In this document: positions 1 through 8,419 of the stretch, one piece after another
How the letters are laid out: every line of letters starts with the position of its first letter
Numbering within the stretch: position 1 is the first letter of the stretch
Assembly (NCBI RefSeq): GCF_022758295.1
Contig: NZ_JALDWJ010000004.1
Location: forward strand, 186,001 to 250,000
Direction: 5' to 3'
DNA length: 64,000 nt
Source of the DNA: Lysobacter sp. CFH 32150
GTDB taxonomy: Bacteria > Pseudomonadota > Gammaproteobacteria > Xanthomonadales > Xanthomonadaceae
Position numbers and translations under genes: made by a program
Notes under the pieces: model-generated
What the model saw: the letters and a program-made list of their open reading frames with translations, nothing else
Told to the model about the DNA's origin: nothing
Database searches by the model: none

Positions 1-211
1 CGCGGGGCCAGCGATCTACACCAGCGTGTTCGCGCTGTTCATCACCCCACGCGCACCGATGCATGCACCTGGGGCGCCGTTCCTGTTGGCGGGTGCATTG
101 TTGCTGGCTGCCCTGTTGGTGGCGTGGCGCTTTGCGCGGACACCGGCGTCGGCGGGTGCGGAACGCGAGGTGGCGTTACCGCCAGCGACGAGCGAGCTGG
201 GCGCGGACTAA
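1..211 (+). CDS. C-terminal end of an MFS efflux transporter (TetA-like), 5' truncated
   Basis: The reading frame enters at base 2 and ends at a TAA at 209-211, so only the last 69 residues are visible. They show a short loop followed by one strongly hydrophobic helix with the pattern GAPFLLAGALLLAALLVAW, then a hydrophilic tail. This PGAPFLLA-type final helix is typical of the twelfth membrane segment of drug:H+ antiporter-1 family proteins (tetracycline-resistance-like MFS carriers). Substrate cannot be told from this fragment. It is convergent with the thiolase gene that ends at 240, with only 28 bp between them. The family call rests on the last helix alone. Confidence 0.6.
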   Translation, partial: AGPAIYTSVFALFITPRAPMHAPGAPFLLAGALLLAALLVAWRFARTPASAGAEREVALPPATSELGAD

Positions 212-239
212 ACGCTCCAGCGAAAACGGATGACGGTCC

Positions 240-1517
240 TCAGCGTTCGAGGATCGCCACCACACCCATGCCGCCGGCGGTGCAGATCGACACCAGGCAG
301 CGGCCGCCGCCACGTTCTTTCAGCTCTTTCGCTGCAGTCGCGACGATGCGTGCGCCGGTTGCGGCGAACGGATGGCCCGCGGCCAGCGACGAACCATTCG
401 GATTGATTCTGGCCGGGTCGATGCGGCCCAGCGGCGCATCGAGGCCGAGGCGCGTCTTGCAGTACTCCTCGCTTTCCCATGCCCGCAACGTGCACAGCAC
501 CTGTGCGGCGAAGGCTTCGTGGATTTCGTAGATGTCGAAATCCTGCAGCGTGAGGCCATTGCGCTTGAGCATCTCCGGCACGGCGATGGTCGGTGCCATC
601 AGCAGGCCTTCGCCATGGACGAAATCGACCGCGGCGACGTGCGCGTCGCGGATGTGGCACAGCACTTCATGGCCGTGCTTCTGCGCCCACTCGTCCGATG
701 CGACCAGGCAGGCGGAAGCGCCATCGGTCAGCGGTGTCGAGTTGCCGGCGGTGAGCGTGCCGCGGCCGGAGGTCCTGTCGAACGCGGGTTTCAGCGTCGC
801 CAGTTTCTCGATCGAGGTGTCCGCGCGCAGGATGTTGTCGCGCGACACGCCGCGGAAGCTGACGACGAGATCGTTGAAGAAGCCGCGCTCATAGGCCGCG
901 GCCAGCTTGTGGTGCGAAGCAACGGCGAGCTCGTCCTGCGAATCGCGCGAAATGTTCCACTGCTTGGCCATGTCCTCGCAGTGGTCGCCCATCGACTTGC
1001 CGGTGCGTGGCTCGGCGACGCCGGGAAAATCCGGCTTGAGTTCGCGCGGATGGAAGCCCTTGAACGCCAGCAGCTTGTCCTTGGTCGTCTTCGCCATCGC
1101 CGCGGCGAGCAGGCGCCGGCGCAGTTTCTGTCCGTACACGATCGGCACGTCGGATGTCGTATCGCTGCCGCCGCCGATGCCGACCTCGATCTGCCCGGTG
1201 GCGATCTTGTTGGCGATGGCGATGATCGAATCGAGCCCCGTGCCGCAGGCGCGCTGCAGGGTGATGCCGGGCGTCAGCGGTGACAGACCCGAGGACAACG
1301 TCGCTTCACGGCCAAGGTTCCAGTCGCTGCTGTGTTTGATCACCGCACCCATCGCCACTTCGCCGAGTTGCTGGCCGTGCAGGCCGAACTTCTCGACCAG
1401 CGCGCCGAGCGTGCGTACCGACATGCCGAGGTTGCCGACGTCGGCGTAGGCGGTGTTCTGTCGGCAGAATGGAATGCGGACGCCGCCGAGCACGGCGACG
1501 GGACGGCCTTGCAGCAT
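240..1517 (-). CDS. Acetyl-CoA C-acyltransferase (thiolase, FadI-like)
   Basis: Thiolase of 425 residues that would cleave 3-ketoacyl-CoA with CoA in beta-oxidation (or run in the condensing direction). The nucleophile is Cys91 in RACGTGLDS. The second active-site loop is HEAFAAQ (333-339), where many thiolases have NEAF; HEAF is the form of FadI and the trifunctional beta subunit. His382 lies in GHPFAATGAR, and Cys412 in the C-terminal CTAGGMG motif is the general base. I start at the ATG at 1517: the reading frame stays open to 1781, but the extra residues are low-complexity and run into the divergent gene. The partner hydratase/dehydrogenase is not adjacent. A divergent hypothetical gene begins 94 bp away. 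Confidence 0.9.
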   Translation of the reverse strand: MLQGRPVAVLGGVRIPFCRQNTAYADVGNLGMSVRTLGALVEKFGLHGQQLGEVAMGAVIKHSSDWNLGREATLSSGLSPLTPGITLQRACGTGLDSIIAIANKIATGQIEVGIGGGSDTTSDVPIVYGQKLRRRLLAAAMAKTTKDKLLAFKGFHPRELKPDFPGVAEPRTGKSMGDHCEDMAKQWNISRDSQDELAVASHHKLAAAYERGFFNDLVVSFRGVSRDNILRADTSIEKLATLKPAFDRTSGRGTLTAGNSTPLTDGASACLVASDEWAQKHGHEVLCHIRDAHVAAVDFVHGEGLLMAPTIAVPEMLKRNGLTLQDFDIYEIHEAFAAQVLCTLRAWESEEYCKTRLGLDAPLGRIDPARINPNGSSLAAGHPFAATGARIVATAAKELKERGGGRCLVSICTAGGMGVVAILER

Positions 1518-1611
1518 CGAACACCTCGCGGAGCGCAATCCGCCGCGGCGCGGCGGGCATAATGCGCTGCAGTGTAGCTCCGGCCGCGTGTATGGCCAAT
1601 CACAGGTAGCG

Positions 1612-2478
1612 ATGACCGATTCGACCATGCATGTACTGGGCGCATTGGCGCTGGAACTCGCGCCCGGCAGCGACGTCGCGCGCGACACGCTGGCGCAGGC
1701 CGAAGCCGGCGCGCTGGCGACCTTGATCGCGCACGATCTCGCCGGCTTCGCGCCGGAGGCCGCGGGCCTGGAGCTGGTCATGGTCGGCGCGCATTACGAC
1801 GCGGTCGAACTGTTGCGCCCGGGCTGGCCGCTGCACCATGAACTGAATCAACTGGCAGCGCGTGCACCGGGGGCTTCCGAAGCGCGCGTCATCGCCTTCG
1901 GTGCCCACGACACCCGCCTGCCCGGCACGTTGACGCCCTCGCTTGACCATGCCGGCGGCCCGTTGCGACTGGTGCCTTTCGTGCTTGGCGGGGAGGCCGC
2001 GGTGGTGGCGCGCGTCGGCGATGTCCTCGAGCGCGACCTGATGGAACGCGGCATGGCCGGCGCGGCCACCGCCCTAGCGGCGCAGGAAGCGTTCGGCTTG
2101 CGCGTCGAGCACGCGCGCTACCTCACCGTGCACGACCTCGCTGCGCTGATGGCGATGCAGTACGAACACGCCGGCCTTGCTCCGCTATGGCCGATCCTCG
2201 AGGCCGCGCTGCTCGCTCCCGGGCATGAGGAATGGCTGGACGCGCTCCCGGAACCACTGCTGCATTACTTCGAATGCGAAGTCCGGATCGCGTTGTTCAC
2301 GCCGCAAGCCTGGCGCGCGCGCTATGCGCCGCAGGCAGGGGTCGAATGCGAGAAGCTCGAGCGGCAGTTCGAGTTGTTCCAGGCGCGGCAGCGACAGTTT
2401 GCGGCGGTGCTGCAGGCGCATGGCGTGGCGGTGAACTTCGTGCATTGCGACGCTGGTGAGACACGCGACGCGTTGTGA
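1612..2478 (+). CDS. Conserved hypothetical protein, 288 aa
   Basis: I do not recognise a family. The protein is Ala/Leu/Glu-rich, without a signal peptide or membrane helix, so it is probably cytoplasmic. The N-terminal part has alternating hydrophobic segments like an alpha/beta fold, with a GAHYDAVELLRPGWPLH stretch around residue 65. The C-terminal third (about 225-275) is a long charged helix (CEKLERQFELFQARQRQF) that could form a coiled coil. The start at 1612 is chosen because upstream codons lie in the divergent promoter region; the Shine-Dalgarno is weak (AGGT). It stands alone between the thiolase and a lipoprotein gene. GC and codon use match the core genome, so it is likely a lineage-conserved gene. 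Confidence 0.75.
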   Translation: MTDSTMHVLGALALELAPGSDVARDTLAQAEAGALATLIAHDLAGFAPEAAGLELVMVGAHYDAVELLRPGWPLHHELNQLAARAPGASEARVIAFGAHDTRLPGTLTPSLDHAGGPLRLVPFVLGGEAAVVARVGDVLERDLMERGMAGAATALAAQEAFGLRVEHARYLTVHDLAALMAMQYEHAGLAPLWPILEAALLAPGHEEWLDALPEPLLHYFECEVRIALFTPQAWRARYAPQAGVECEKLERQFELFQARQRQFAAVLQAHGVAVNFVHCDAGETRDAL

Positions 2479-2554
2479 ACGACCGGTGCTGAAGTAGATG
2501 GACTAGTCCAGCGTCTCAGGCACATTCCGTCTGGCTCATCAGGGCAGGTGTCAT

Positions 2555-3196
2555 ATGTTCGTCAAACCAATCCTCTTGCTAACCCTTGCACTCATGGTGG
2601 GTTGCAACGTAACAGGATCAGAGCTTTCTCCGCAGGAGGAAGCCTTGATCGCTACGGTAAAAATGGAACGTGGCATGGCAGCGAAAGCAAAATCTTCCGG
2701 CGTTTCGATCGAGCGACTCACAGCAGTTACGCCGGATTACCACGAAGCCCCGGCGGATGGCATCGTCGTGAACACAAGGCCGAAGCGTGGCCGCGTTGCA
2801 TTGGCCGAGATGCGGGATCGATTGGCTGGAACGCCGTATCGCGCCTATCTGCTCGATGACGCTTTTGGAACCGGCCCGGACAAAGTGGCTGTCGTAAAGC
2901 GCGATGACTATGGCTATCTGGCAATCGTCCGCACCGACGGCATCAACCACGACCTGGATCATTCGAAGGTGATGGAGCGTTACAAGCGGTGGGACGCAAA
3001 GTACGGACTGAAGTTGGTTGGCGCTGGCCAGGACTGGCTCGAGGCGGAGTTCCGCAACCCACCCGGCGACTGGTTGGCCTTCGCCAAAGAGGTCTACGAG
3101 TTCTGTCCAGATGTAGTTGACCAGGGAACCGGAGAGGTTTCAGTGCTGGCCAAAGAAATGGAAAAATCAAACACAGTCTATCTTTGGTGGGACTAA
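2555..3196 (+). CDS. DUF4253-domain lipoprotein
   Basis: A 213-residue protein with a lipoprotein signal: a charged start, then LLLTLALMVGC with Cys17 as the lipidation site. The rest matches the DUF4253 pattern as I know it: a YRAYLLDDAFGTGPDKVAVV segment near 95-115, TDGIN at about 130, a DWLEAEF segment, and the C-terminal hallmarks YEFCPDVVDQGT and YLWWD. DUF4253 has no known biochemical function and is often found near immunity-like or secreted proteins. The gene is visibly less GC-rich than its neighbours and uses AAA, AAT and GAT codons more, which hints at more recent acquisition. It converges on an acetyltransferase gene with a 13-bp gap. Confidence 0.8.
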   Translation: MFVKPILLLTLALMVGCNVTGSELSPQEEALIATVKMERGMAAKAKSSGVSIERLTAVTPDYHEAPADGIVVNTRPKRGRVALAEMRDRLAGTPYRAYLLDDAFGTGPDKVAVVKRDDYGYLAIVRTDGINHDLDHSKVMERYKRWDAKYGLKLVGAGQDWLEAEFRNPPGDWLAFAKEVYEFCPDVVDQGTGEVSVLAKEMEKSNTVYLWWD

Positions 3197-3209
3197 CGGC
3201 GTCAGTGGA

Positions 3210-3689
3210 TCAGAACTCCGCTTCGTAGATGCGGTAGCCGGCATCGTGCATGCCGAGTGCGGAATAGGTGCGCTGCGCATTGGCGTTGTCTTTTTCGACG
3301 TACAGGCGCAGCCCGATCACGCCGGGCGTGGCGCGAGCGAGTTGTTCGGCATGCCGGTGCAGCGCAGCGTACACGCCCTGGCGACGGTGGTCGGGTGCGA
3401 CGTACACGCTCTGGATCCACCACCAGTCGCCGTTGCGCCAATCGCTCCATTCGGTGGTGAGCATCAGCGTGCCGACCGGGATGCCTACCGTCTCGTGGCC
3501 GGCCATGGCCGCATCCTGCATGGCGACGAAGTAACGCGCCTTGGCCGGATCGGCGATACCCGCTGCGATGCCGGCGCGGATCGTGGCCGGATCGAGGTGC
3601 TTGTGTTCGGTTTCCCACGCCATCGCGATCATCCACTGCGCGAGCAGGTCGGTGTCGGCGGGCTGGGCTTCACGGATGCGCGGCGTCAT
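3210..3689 (-). CDS. GNAT-family N-acetyltransferase
   Basis: A 159-residue single-domain acetyltransferase using acetyl-CoA; the substrate is unknown. The fold is recognised by an N-terminal IREAQPADTDLL strand-helix, then the acetyl-CoA binding motif A, VYVAPDHRRQGVYAALH, at about residues 95-111, and motif B with YVEKDNANAQRTYSALGM, the usual NxxAxxxYxxLGF-like region. It also has a Trp-rich stretch (WSDWRNGDWWW) before motif A. It lies between the convergent DUF4253 lipoprotein gene and the REP-like palindrome at 3723-3796. The ATG at 3689 is followed at once by the conserved N-terminal strand, so the start looks right. Confidence 0.85.
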   Translation of the reverse strand: MTPRIREAQPADTDLLAQWMIAMAWETEHKHLDPATIRAGIAAGIADPAKARYFVAMQDAAMAGHETVGIPVGTLMLTTEWSDWRNGDWWWIQSVYVAPDHRRQGVYAALHRHAEQLARATPGVIGLRLYVEKDNANAQRTYSALGMHDAGYRIYEAEF

Positions 3690-3722
3690 GGGGACAGCAT
3701 AACGGCGCGGCGTGGATCCCGT

Positions 3723-3796
3723 GTAGGAGCGGCTTATAGCCGCGAGTTTATTCTCGATGGCGAGCGCAAGAGCTCGCGGCTATAAGCCGCTCCTAC
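3723..3796. repeat. REP-like palindrome, copy 1
   Basis: Two perfect 24-bp inverted arms (3723-3746 and 3773-3796) with core GTAGGAGCGGCTTATAGCCG flank a 26-bp loop. Each arm is itself partly palindromic (CGGCTTATAGCCG). The same arms recur at 21324-21394 with a different loop, which shows a dispersed element. Such sequences in Xanthomonadaceae and Pseudomonas are REP/BIME elements mobilised by RAYT transposases. No RAYT gene is in this window. It lies between the GNAT gene start and the 3' end of sodC. Confidence 0.9.
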
Positions 3797-3817
3797 AGGA
3801 TGGGGATGCGGCGTCAG

Positions 3818-4369
3818 TCAGCGGGTGACGGTGATCACGCCGCAGGCCACGCGCGCGCCGGAGTTGCCGGCAGGTTGCGTGGCGTAGTCATCTGGGGCGG
3901 CATGCACCACCAGCGCACGGCCGGCGATGTCGTTGGCCGCACCGCCGCCGAGGGTGACGCCATGCAGGTGGATGTTGATCTGCGCCACGCCTTCGGCGTC
4001 GGCGACGAGGTTGTCCATGTCGCCAGCGTGGTGCGGGCCGCTGCCGGCACGGCCGTGCGCGCTCGCGCCCGGATTGAAATGGCCGCCGGCGCTGCTCGCG
4101 TCGACAGCGCTGCAGTCGCCTTTCTCGTGCACGTGGATGCCGTGCTGGCTGTTCGGCGCGAGGCCGCCGACGGTGCCGCGCAGGTGCACGCCGTCGCCCA
4201 TCGGCTGCAGCGTCCCCTTGCCGCTGACCAGGCTGCCGGAGGCCGAGGCGAGCATGACGGTGGCGGCCTGCGCGGTGCTCTGTGCGGGTGGTGGCGGTGC
4301 AGGTGCGGGCGGCGCGCTGGCGCAACCGGCGGCGAGCAGTGCGAACGCGACGGCGGGAACGATGCGCAT
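3818..4369 (-). CDS. sodC: Cu/Zn superoxide dismutase, lipoprotein
   Basis: Converts superoxide to oxygen and peroxide in the periplasm or at the outer membrane. The 183-residue product begins with a lipoprotein signal (LLAAGC, Cys16), then a Pro/Ala linker. All metal ligands of bacterial SodC are visible: H79 and H81 (HVHEKGDC), bridging H97 (GGHFNP), H105, H114 and D117 (HHAGDMDN) and H156 (VVHAAPDDY). Cys86 and Cys176 would form the structural disulfide. The ATG at 4369 has AGGAG about 6 bases upstream; the in-frame ATG at 4399 would add ten hydrophilic residues before the signal, so I reject it. It is downstream of, and on the same strand as, ntrBC but is separated by the ntrC 3' end and has its own RBS. 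Confidence 0.95.
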   Translation of the reverse strand: MRIVPAVAFALLAAGCASAPPAPAPPPPAQSTAQAATVMLASASGSLVSGKGTLQPMGDGVHLRGTVGGLAPNSQHGIHVHEKGDCSAVDASSAGGHFNPGASAHGRAGSGPHHAGDMDNLVADAEGVAQINIHLHGVTLGGGAANDIAGRALVVHAAPDDYATQPAGNSGARVACGVITVTR

Positions 4370-4445
4370 GACAGGCTCCTTGGGGTTCGACGCGGACACA
4401 CTAGTCCGCTGGCGGTTGACTTGCGATGAAGTTGGGAAACGGCGG

Positions 4446-5847
<1,402 letters not shown>

Positions 5848-5858
<11 letters not shown>

Positions 5859-6912
5859 CGGTCGCTCCTGTCTCTTCCAACGTCAGCGGCAGCAGTACGG
5901 TGAACACGGTGTGCCCCGGTCGCGAGCGATACGCCAGCGAGCCGCGGTGTTCGCGCACCACCTGCTGCGCCAACGCCAGGCCAAGCCCGCTGCCTTCGGC
6001 GCGACCACTGACCAGCGGCAGGAACACCTGTTCGGCCAGCTCTTCCGGTACGCCGTGGCCGTCGTCGCTGATCTCCAGGCGCAGCACCAGCGGGTGCGCT
6101 TCCTCGCCGATGCGCAATCCGTGTTCGGCGCGCGTGCGCAGGGTGACGTTGGTGGCGCCGGCTTCGATCGCGTTGCGCACCAGGTTCCACACCGCTTGCG
6201 TGAGGCGATCGCTGTCGCCGGTCAATTCCGGCAGGCTCGGGTCATAGTCGCGCAACAGGCGCACCGCCCAGCCGGCATCGGCTTCGGCGAGTCGCAACAC
6301 GCGCTCGAGCACAGCATGGATGTTGAGCGGCTCGAACGGGCGCGGTGGTGCCGGTGACAGCAGGCGATCGATCAGCGCGGTAAGACGTTCGACTTCCGCT
6401 TCGATCAATCCGGTGAGTTCGCGCCGGCTTTCGTCCGAATGTCCATCGTCGTTGACGCGTCGCGCCAGCAGCTGCGCCGCGCCCTTCAAGCCGGCGAGTG
6501 GATTGCGCAATTCATGGGCGAGGCCTTTCAACGCCGCCGACAGCGCCAGCGGCAACGCCAGCGCCGGGTCTTCGCCGGGGAATTCCTCGACCGGATGCGC
6601 CTCCAGCCACCAGCCGCCGTCGTCGCGCTGCGACAGCAGCACGTCGGCAAACCGCGAGGTCCCGGTGCCCGGGAACGCCAGCGCCAGCCGTCGCAGCCTG
6701 GCGAATTCGCGCCCCGGCGCTTCCACCAGCCACTGCGCGAGCGCATCGCCGTCCTGTTCGAGCGCCGCCAGCGGCAGTCCCGGCAGGCGCTTGCCGCCGA
6801 CCCCCAGCCAGTGCGCGAAAGCCAGGTTGCCGCCCTCGATCCGACCGTCGGCCGCGATCCAGGCCACTGGCGTGGTCAGTTGATCGAGTACAGCGAAAGG
6901 CTCAGGCGACAT
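5848..6912 (-). CDS. ntrB: Nitrogen regulation sensor histidine kinase NtrB (GlnL)
   Basis: Soluble two-component kinase (354 residues) that phosphorylates NtrC and is controlled by PII (GlnK/GlnB). An N-terminal PAS-type domain (TTPVAWIAADGRIEGGNLAF) is followed by the dimerisation/phospho-acceptor segment LAHELRNPLAGLKGAAQLL, the N box NLVRNAIEA, the G1 box DDGHGVPEE and the G2 box GSGLGLALAQQV. No membrane segments, as expected. The start is uncertain. The ATG at 6912 begins the conserved part but overlaps an NtrC box and has no Shine-Dalgarno; an in-frame ATG at 6957 has AAGGG five bases upstream but adds fifteen residues of no obvious homology. I use 6912. It overlaps ntrC by 11 bp. Confidence 0.93.
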
Positions 6913-6930
6913 TGCACCAATATAGTGCAA
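6912..6930 (-). promoter_or_regulatory. NtrC-binding palindrome at the ntrB start
   Basis: The sequence TTGCAC-N7-GTGCAA is a perfect 6+6 inverted repeat. On the minus strand its core reads GCACTATATTGGTGC, which fits the NtrC consensus GCAC-N7-GTGC and, as I remember it, is essentially the same as one of the enhancer boxes of the E. coli glnA promoter. It covers the ntrB start codon region and contains a TATATT that could be a minus-10 element. This position suits autoregulation (repression by NtrC-P), as for the enterobacterial glnL promoter. Confidence 0.75.
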
Positions 6931-6964
6931 CGCAAAGGAGCTGTGCGATTTCTTCATCGTGCCC

Positions 6965-6993
6965 TTGACAGCTTGCGTTCGGCGCGATTACCT
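6965..6993 (+). promoter_or_regulatory. Candidate sigma-70 promoter of the GntR-ABC operon
   Basis: A perfect minus-35 hexamer TTGACA (6965-6970) is followed after 17 bp by TTACCT, a poor minus-10 match. The right end overlaps the left arm of the operator at 6989-7023, so a bound repressor would cover the minus-10 and start site. The minus-10 is the weak point. Confidence 0.4.
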
Positions 6994-7023
6994 TCTGTAC
7001 CACCACACACGGTACAGAAGGTA
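6989..7023. promoter_or_regulatory. Operator for the YtrA-type GntR repressor
   Basis: Two perfect 13-bp arms, TACCTTCTGTACC (6989-7001) and its inverse (7011-7023), are separated by 9 bp. The right arm contains the AGAAGG Shine-Dalgarno of the gntR gene, which begins 5 bp downstream. Position and symmetry fit autoregulation by the dimeric GntR protein encoded at 7029. This is inferred from position; no other copy is seen in the window. Confidence 0.75.
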
Positions 7024-7028
7024 CGGTC

Positions 7029-7439
7029 ATGTCCCGCACGGTTCCTCTGCTCATTCCGGTCAGTCCGGGCGACCCGCGCTCGATCACTCGCCAGATCACC
7101 GATGGCATCCGCCGCCAGATCGCCAGTGGCGAACTGCCGGTCGGCGCGCAGCTGCCCAGCGTGCGCGGGCTGGCCCTGCAGCTGACGATCAACCCCAAGA
7201 CGGTCGCCAAGGCCTACACGGAACTGACCGCCGAAGGCTGGCTCGATGCGCGCCAGGGGCTGGGCCTGTTCGTGGCCACACCGCGCCAGCGCCTCTCCGA
7301 GACCGAGCGCGAACGCCGTCTTGGACTAGCCGTGGAGACCTTCACCGCTGAAGTGGTCGGCCTCGACTTTCCGCTGGAGGTCGTGCTCGACCAGGTCAGT
7401 ACCGCCTTGACCCCTTATCTCAACAAACGCTCTGCCTGA
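7029..7439 (+). CDS. GntR-family transcriptional regulator (YtrA subfamily)
   Basis: A 136-residue repressor. The winged-helix DNA-binding domain fills about residues 15-85 (RQITDGIRRQIASGELPVGAQLPSVRGLALQLTINPKTVAKAYTEL region), with a GWLDARQGLGLFV wing. The remaining 45 residues are a short helical tail, the mark of the YtrA subfamily, which lacks a large effector domain and usually controls an adjacent ABC transporter operon. That is exactly the context here: ABC ATPase 10 bp downstream, then a permease. AGAAGG upstream of the ATG gives a good ribosome site that lies inside the operator repeat. The inducing signal is unknown; relatives often respond to cell-envelope-active compounds. Confidence 0.92.
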   Translation: MSRTVPLLIPVSPGDPRSITRQITDGIRRQIASGELPVGAQLPSVRGLALQLTINPKTVAKAYTELTAEGWLDARQGLGLFVATPRQRLSETERERRLGLAVETFTAEVVGLDFPLEVVLDQVSTALTPYLNKRSA

Positions 7440-7449
7440 AGAAACCCTC

Positions 7450-8418
7450 ATGCCTGCATCCAACCTGCAAGTGGTTCCGCGCAGCGAGGCGCCACCCTCC
7501 CCGGCCGTGTCGGACTACGTAATCGAAACCGATCAGCTCGATCTGCTTTACGGCCGCAAGAAGGCATTGAACCAACTGACGCTGCGCATTCCGCGCGGTC
7601 GTATCCACGCCATCGTCGGTGCCAACGGCGCGGGGAAGTCGTCGTTGTTTCGCGTGCTGCTTGGCTTTCAGTCACCGACCAGCGGGCGCGCCCGCATCCT
7701 CGGCCACGACTGCACCAAGCTCACCGAGCGCGAACGCGCACGCATCGGCTTCGTCAACGAGGAGCACAGCGTGCCGGCCTGGTTGCGCGTCGATGAAGTG
7801 GTCGGGATGCAGCGCCGGCTGTATCCCCAATGGGATGAAGCGCGTTACCAGAGCATCGTCGGCCACTTCCATGTGCTGCCGGAACAGCGCATCGCCGAAC
7901 TCTCGCGCGGCGAACGCGCCGGCGTGAATCTGGCGATGGCACTCGCACAGGGACCGGAGCTGTTGATCCTCGACGAACCGACGCTGGGCCTGGATGTCGT
8001 CGCCAAACGTGCATTTCTCGAAACGGTGCTGTTCTCAGTCGATGACACCGACACCACGATCATCTACTGCTCGCACCAGATGGAGGAGATCGAACGGCTT
8101 GCCGATAACCTGATCATCCTCGAACGCGGCGAACTCAAGCACATGTCCCCGCCGGACGAGTTCTGCGAGCGGGTACAGCTGTGGATCGCCGAGTTCCCGT
8201 TTGTCGCGCCCGCTGATCTGCCTGGTGTGCTGCATACGCAGCGCATCGATGGCCTGTTCCACTGCCTGGTGCTGGATCAGGACGACGGCTTCGGCGCGCT
8301 GCTCGAAGCGCGCGGCGCACGCCGTCAGTACCGCACCACGGTCAATCTCGATCGCGCCGTCAATGCCTTCCTCACCCGCGGCCATGCGGCGCCGGCGCGA
8401 GAGGAAGGAGGGGAATGA
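7450..8418 (+). CDS. ABC transporter ATP-binding protein
   Basis: Nucleotide-binding subunit (322 residues) of an exporter-type ABC system. Walker A is GANGAGKSS, the signature is LSRGERAG (a variant of LSGGQ), Walker B is LLILDEPTLGLD and the H-loop is CSHQMEEIERLAD. The last 90 residues after the ATPase core form an extra domain, as in YtrB/BcrA-like subunits. It starts 10 bp after the GntR gene and its stop is one base before the permease start, so the three genes form one operon. The cargo cannot be read from the sequence; the company of a YtrA-type regulator and a secreted peptidase suggests an envelope or antimicrobial-compound role. Confidence 0.92.
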   Translation: MPASNLQVVPRSEAPPSPAVSDYVIETDQLDLLYGRKKALNQLTLRIPRGRIHAIVGANGAGKSSLFRVLLGFQSPTSGRARILGHDCTKLTERERARIGFVNEEHSVPAWLRVDEVVGMQRRLYPQWDEARYQSIVGHFHVLPEQRIAELSRGERAGVNLAMALAQGPELLILDEPTLGLDVVAKRAFLETVLFSVDDTDTTIIYCSHQMEEIERLADNLIILERGELKHMSPPDEFCERVQLWIAEFPFVAPADLPGVLHTQRIDGLFHCLVLDQDDGFGALLEARGARRQYRTTVNLDRAVNAFLTRGHAAPAREEGGE

Positions 8419-8419
8419 C

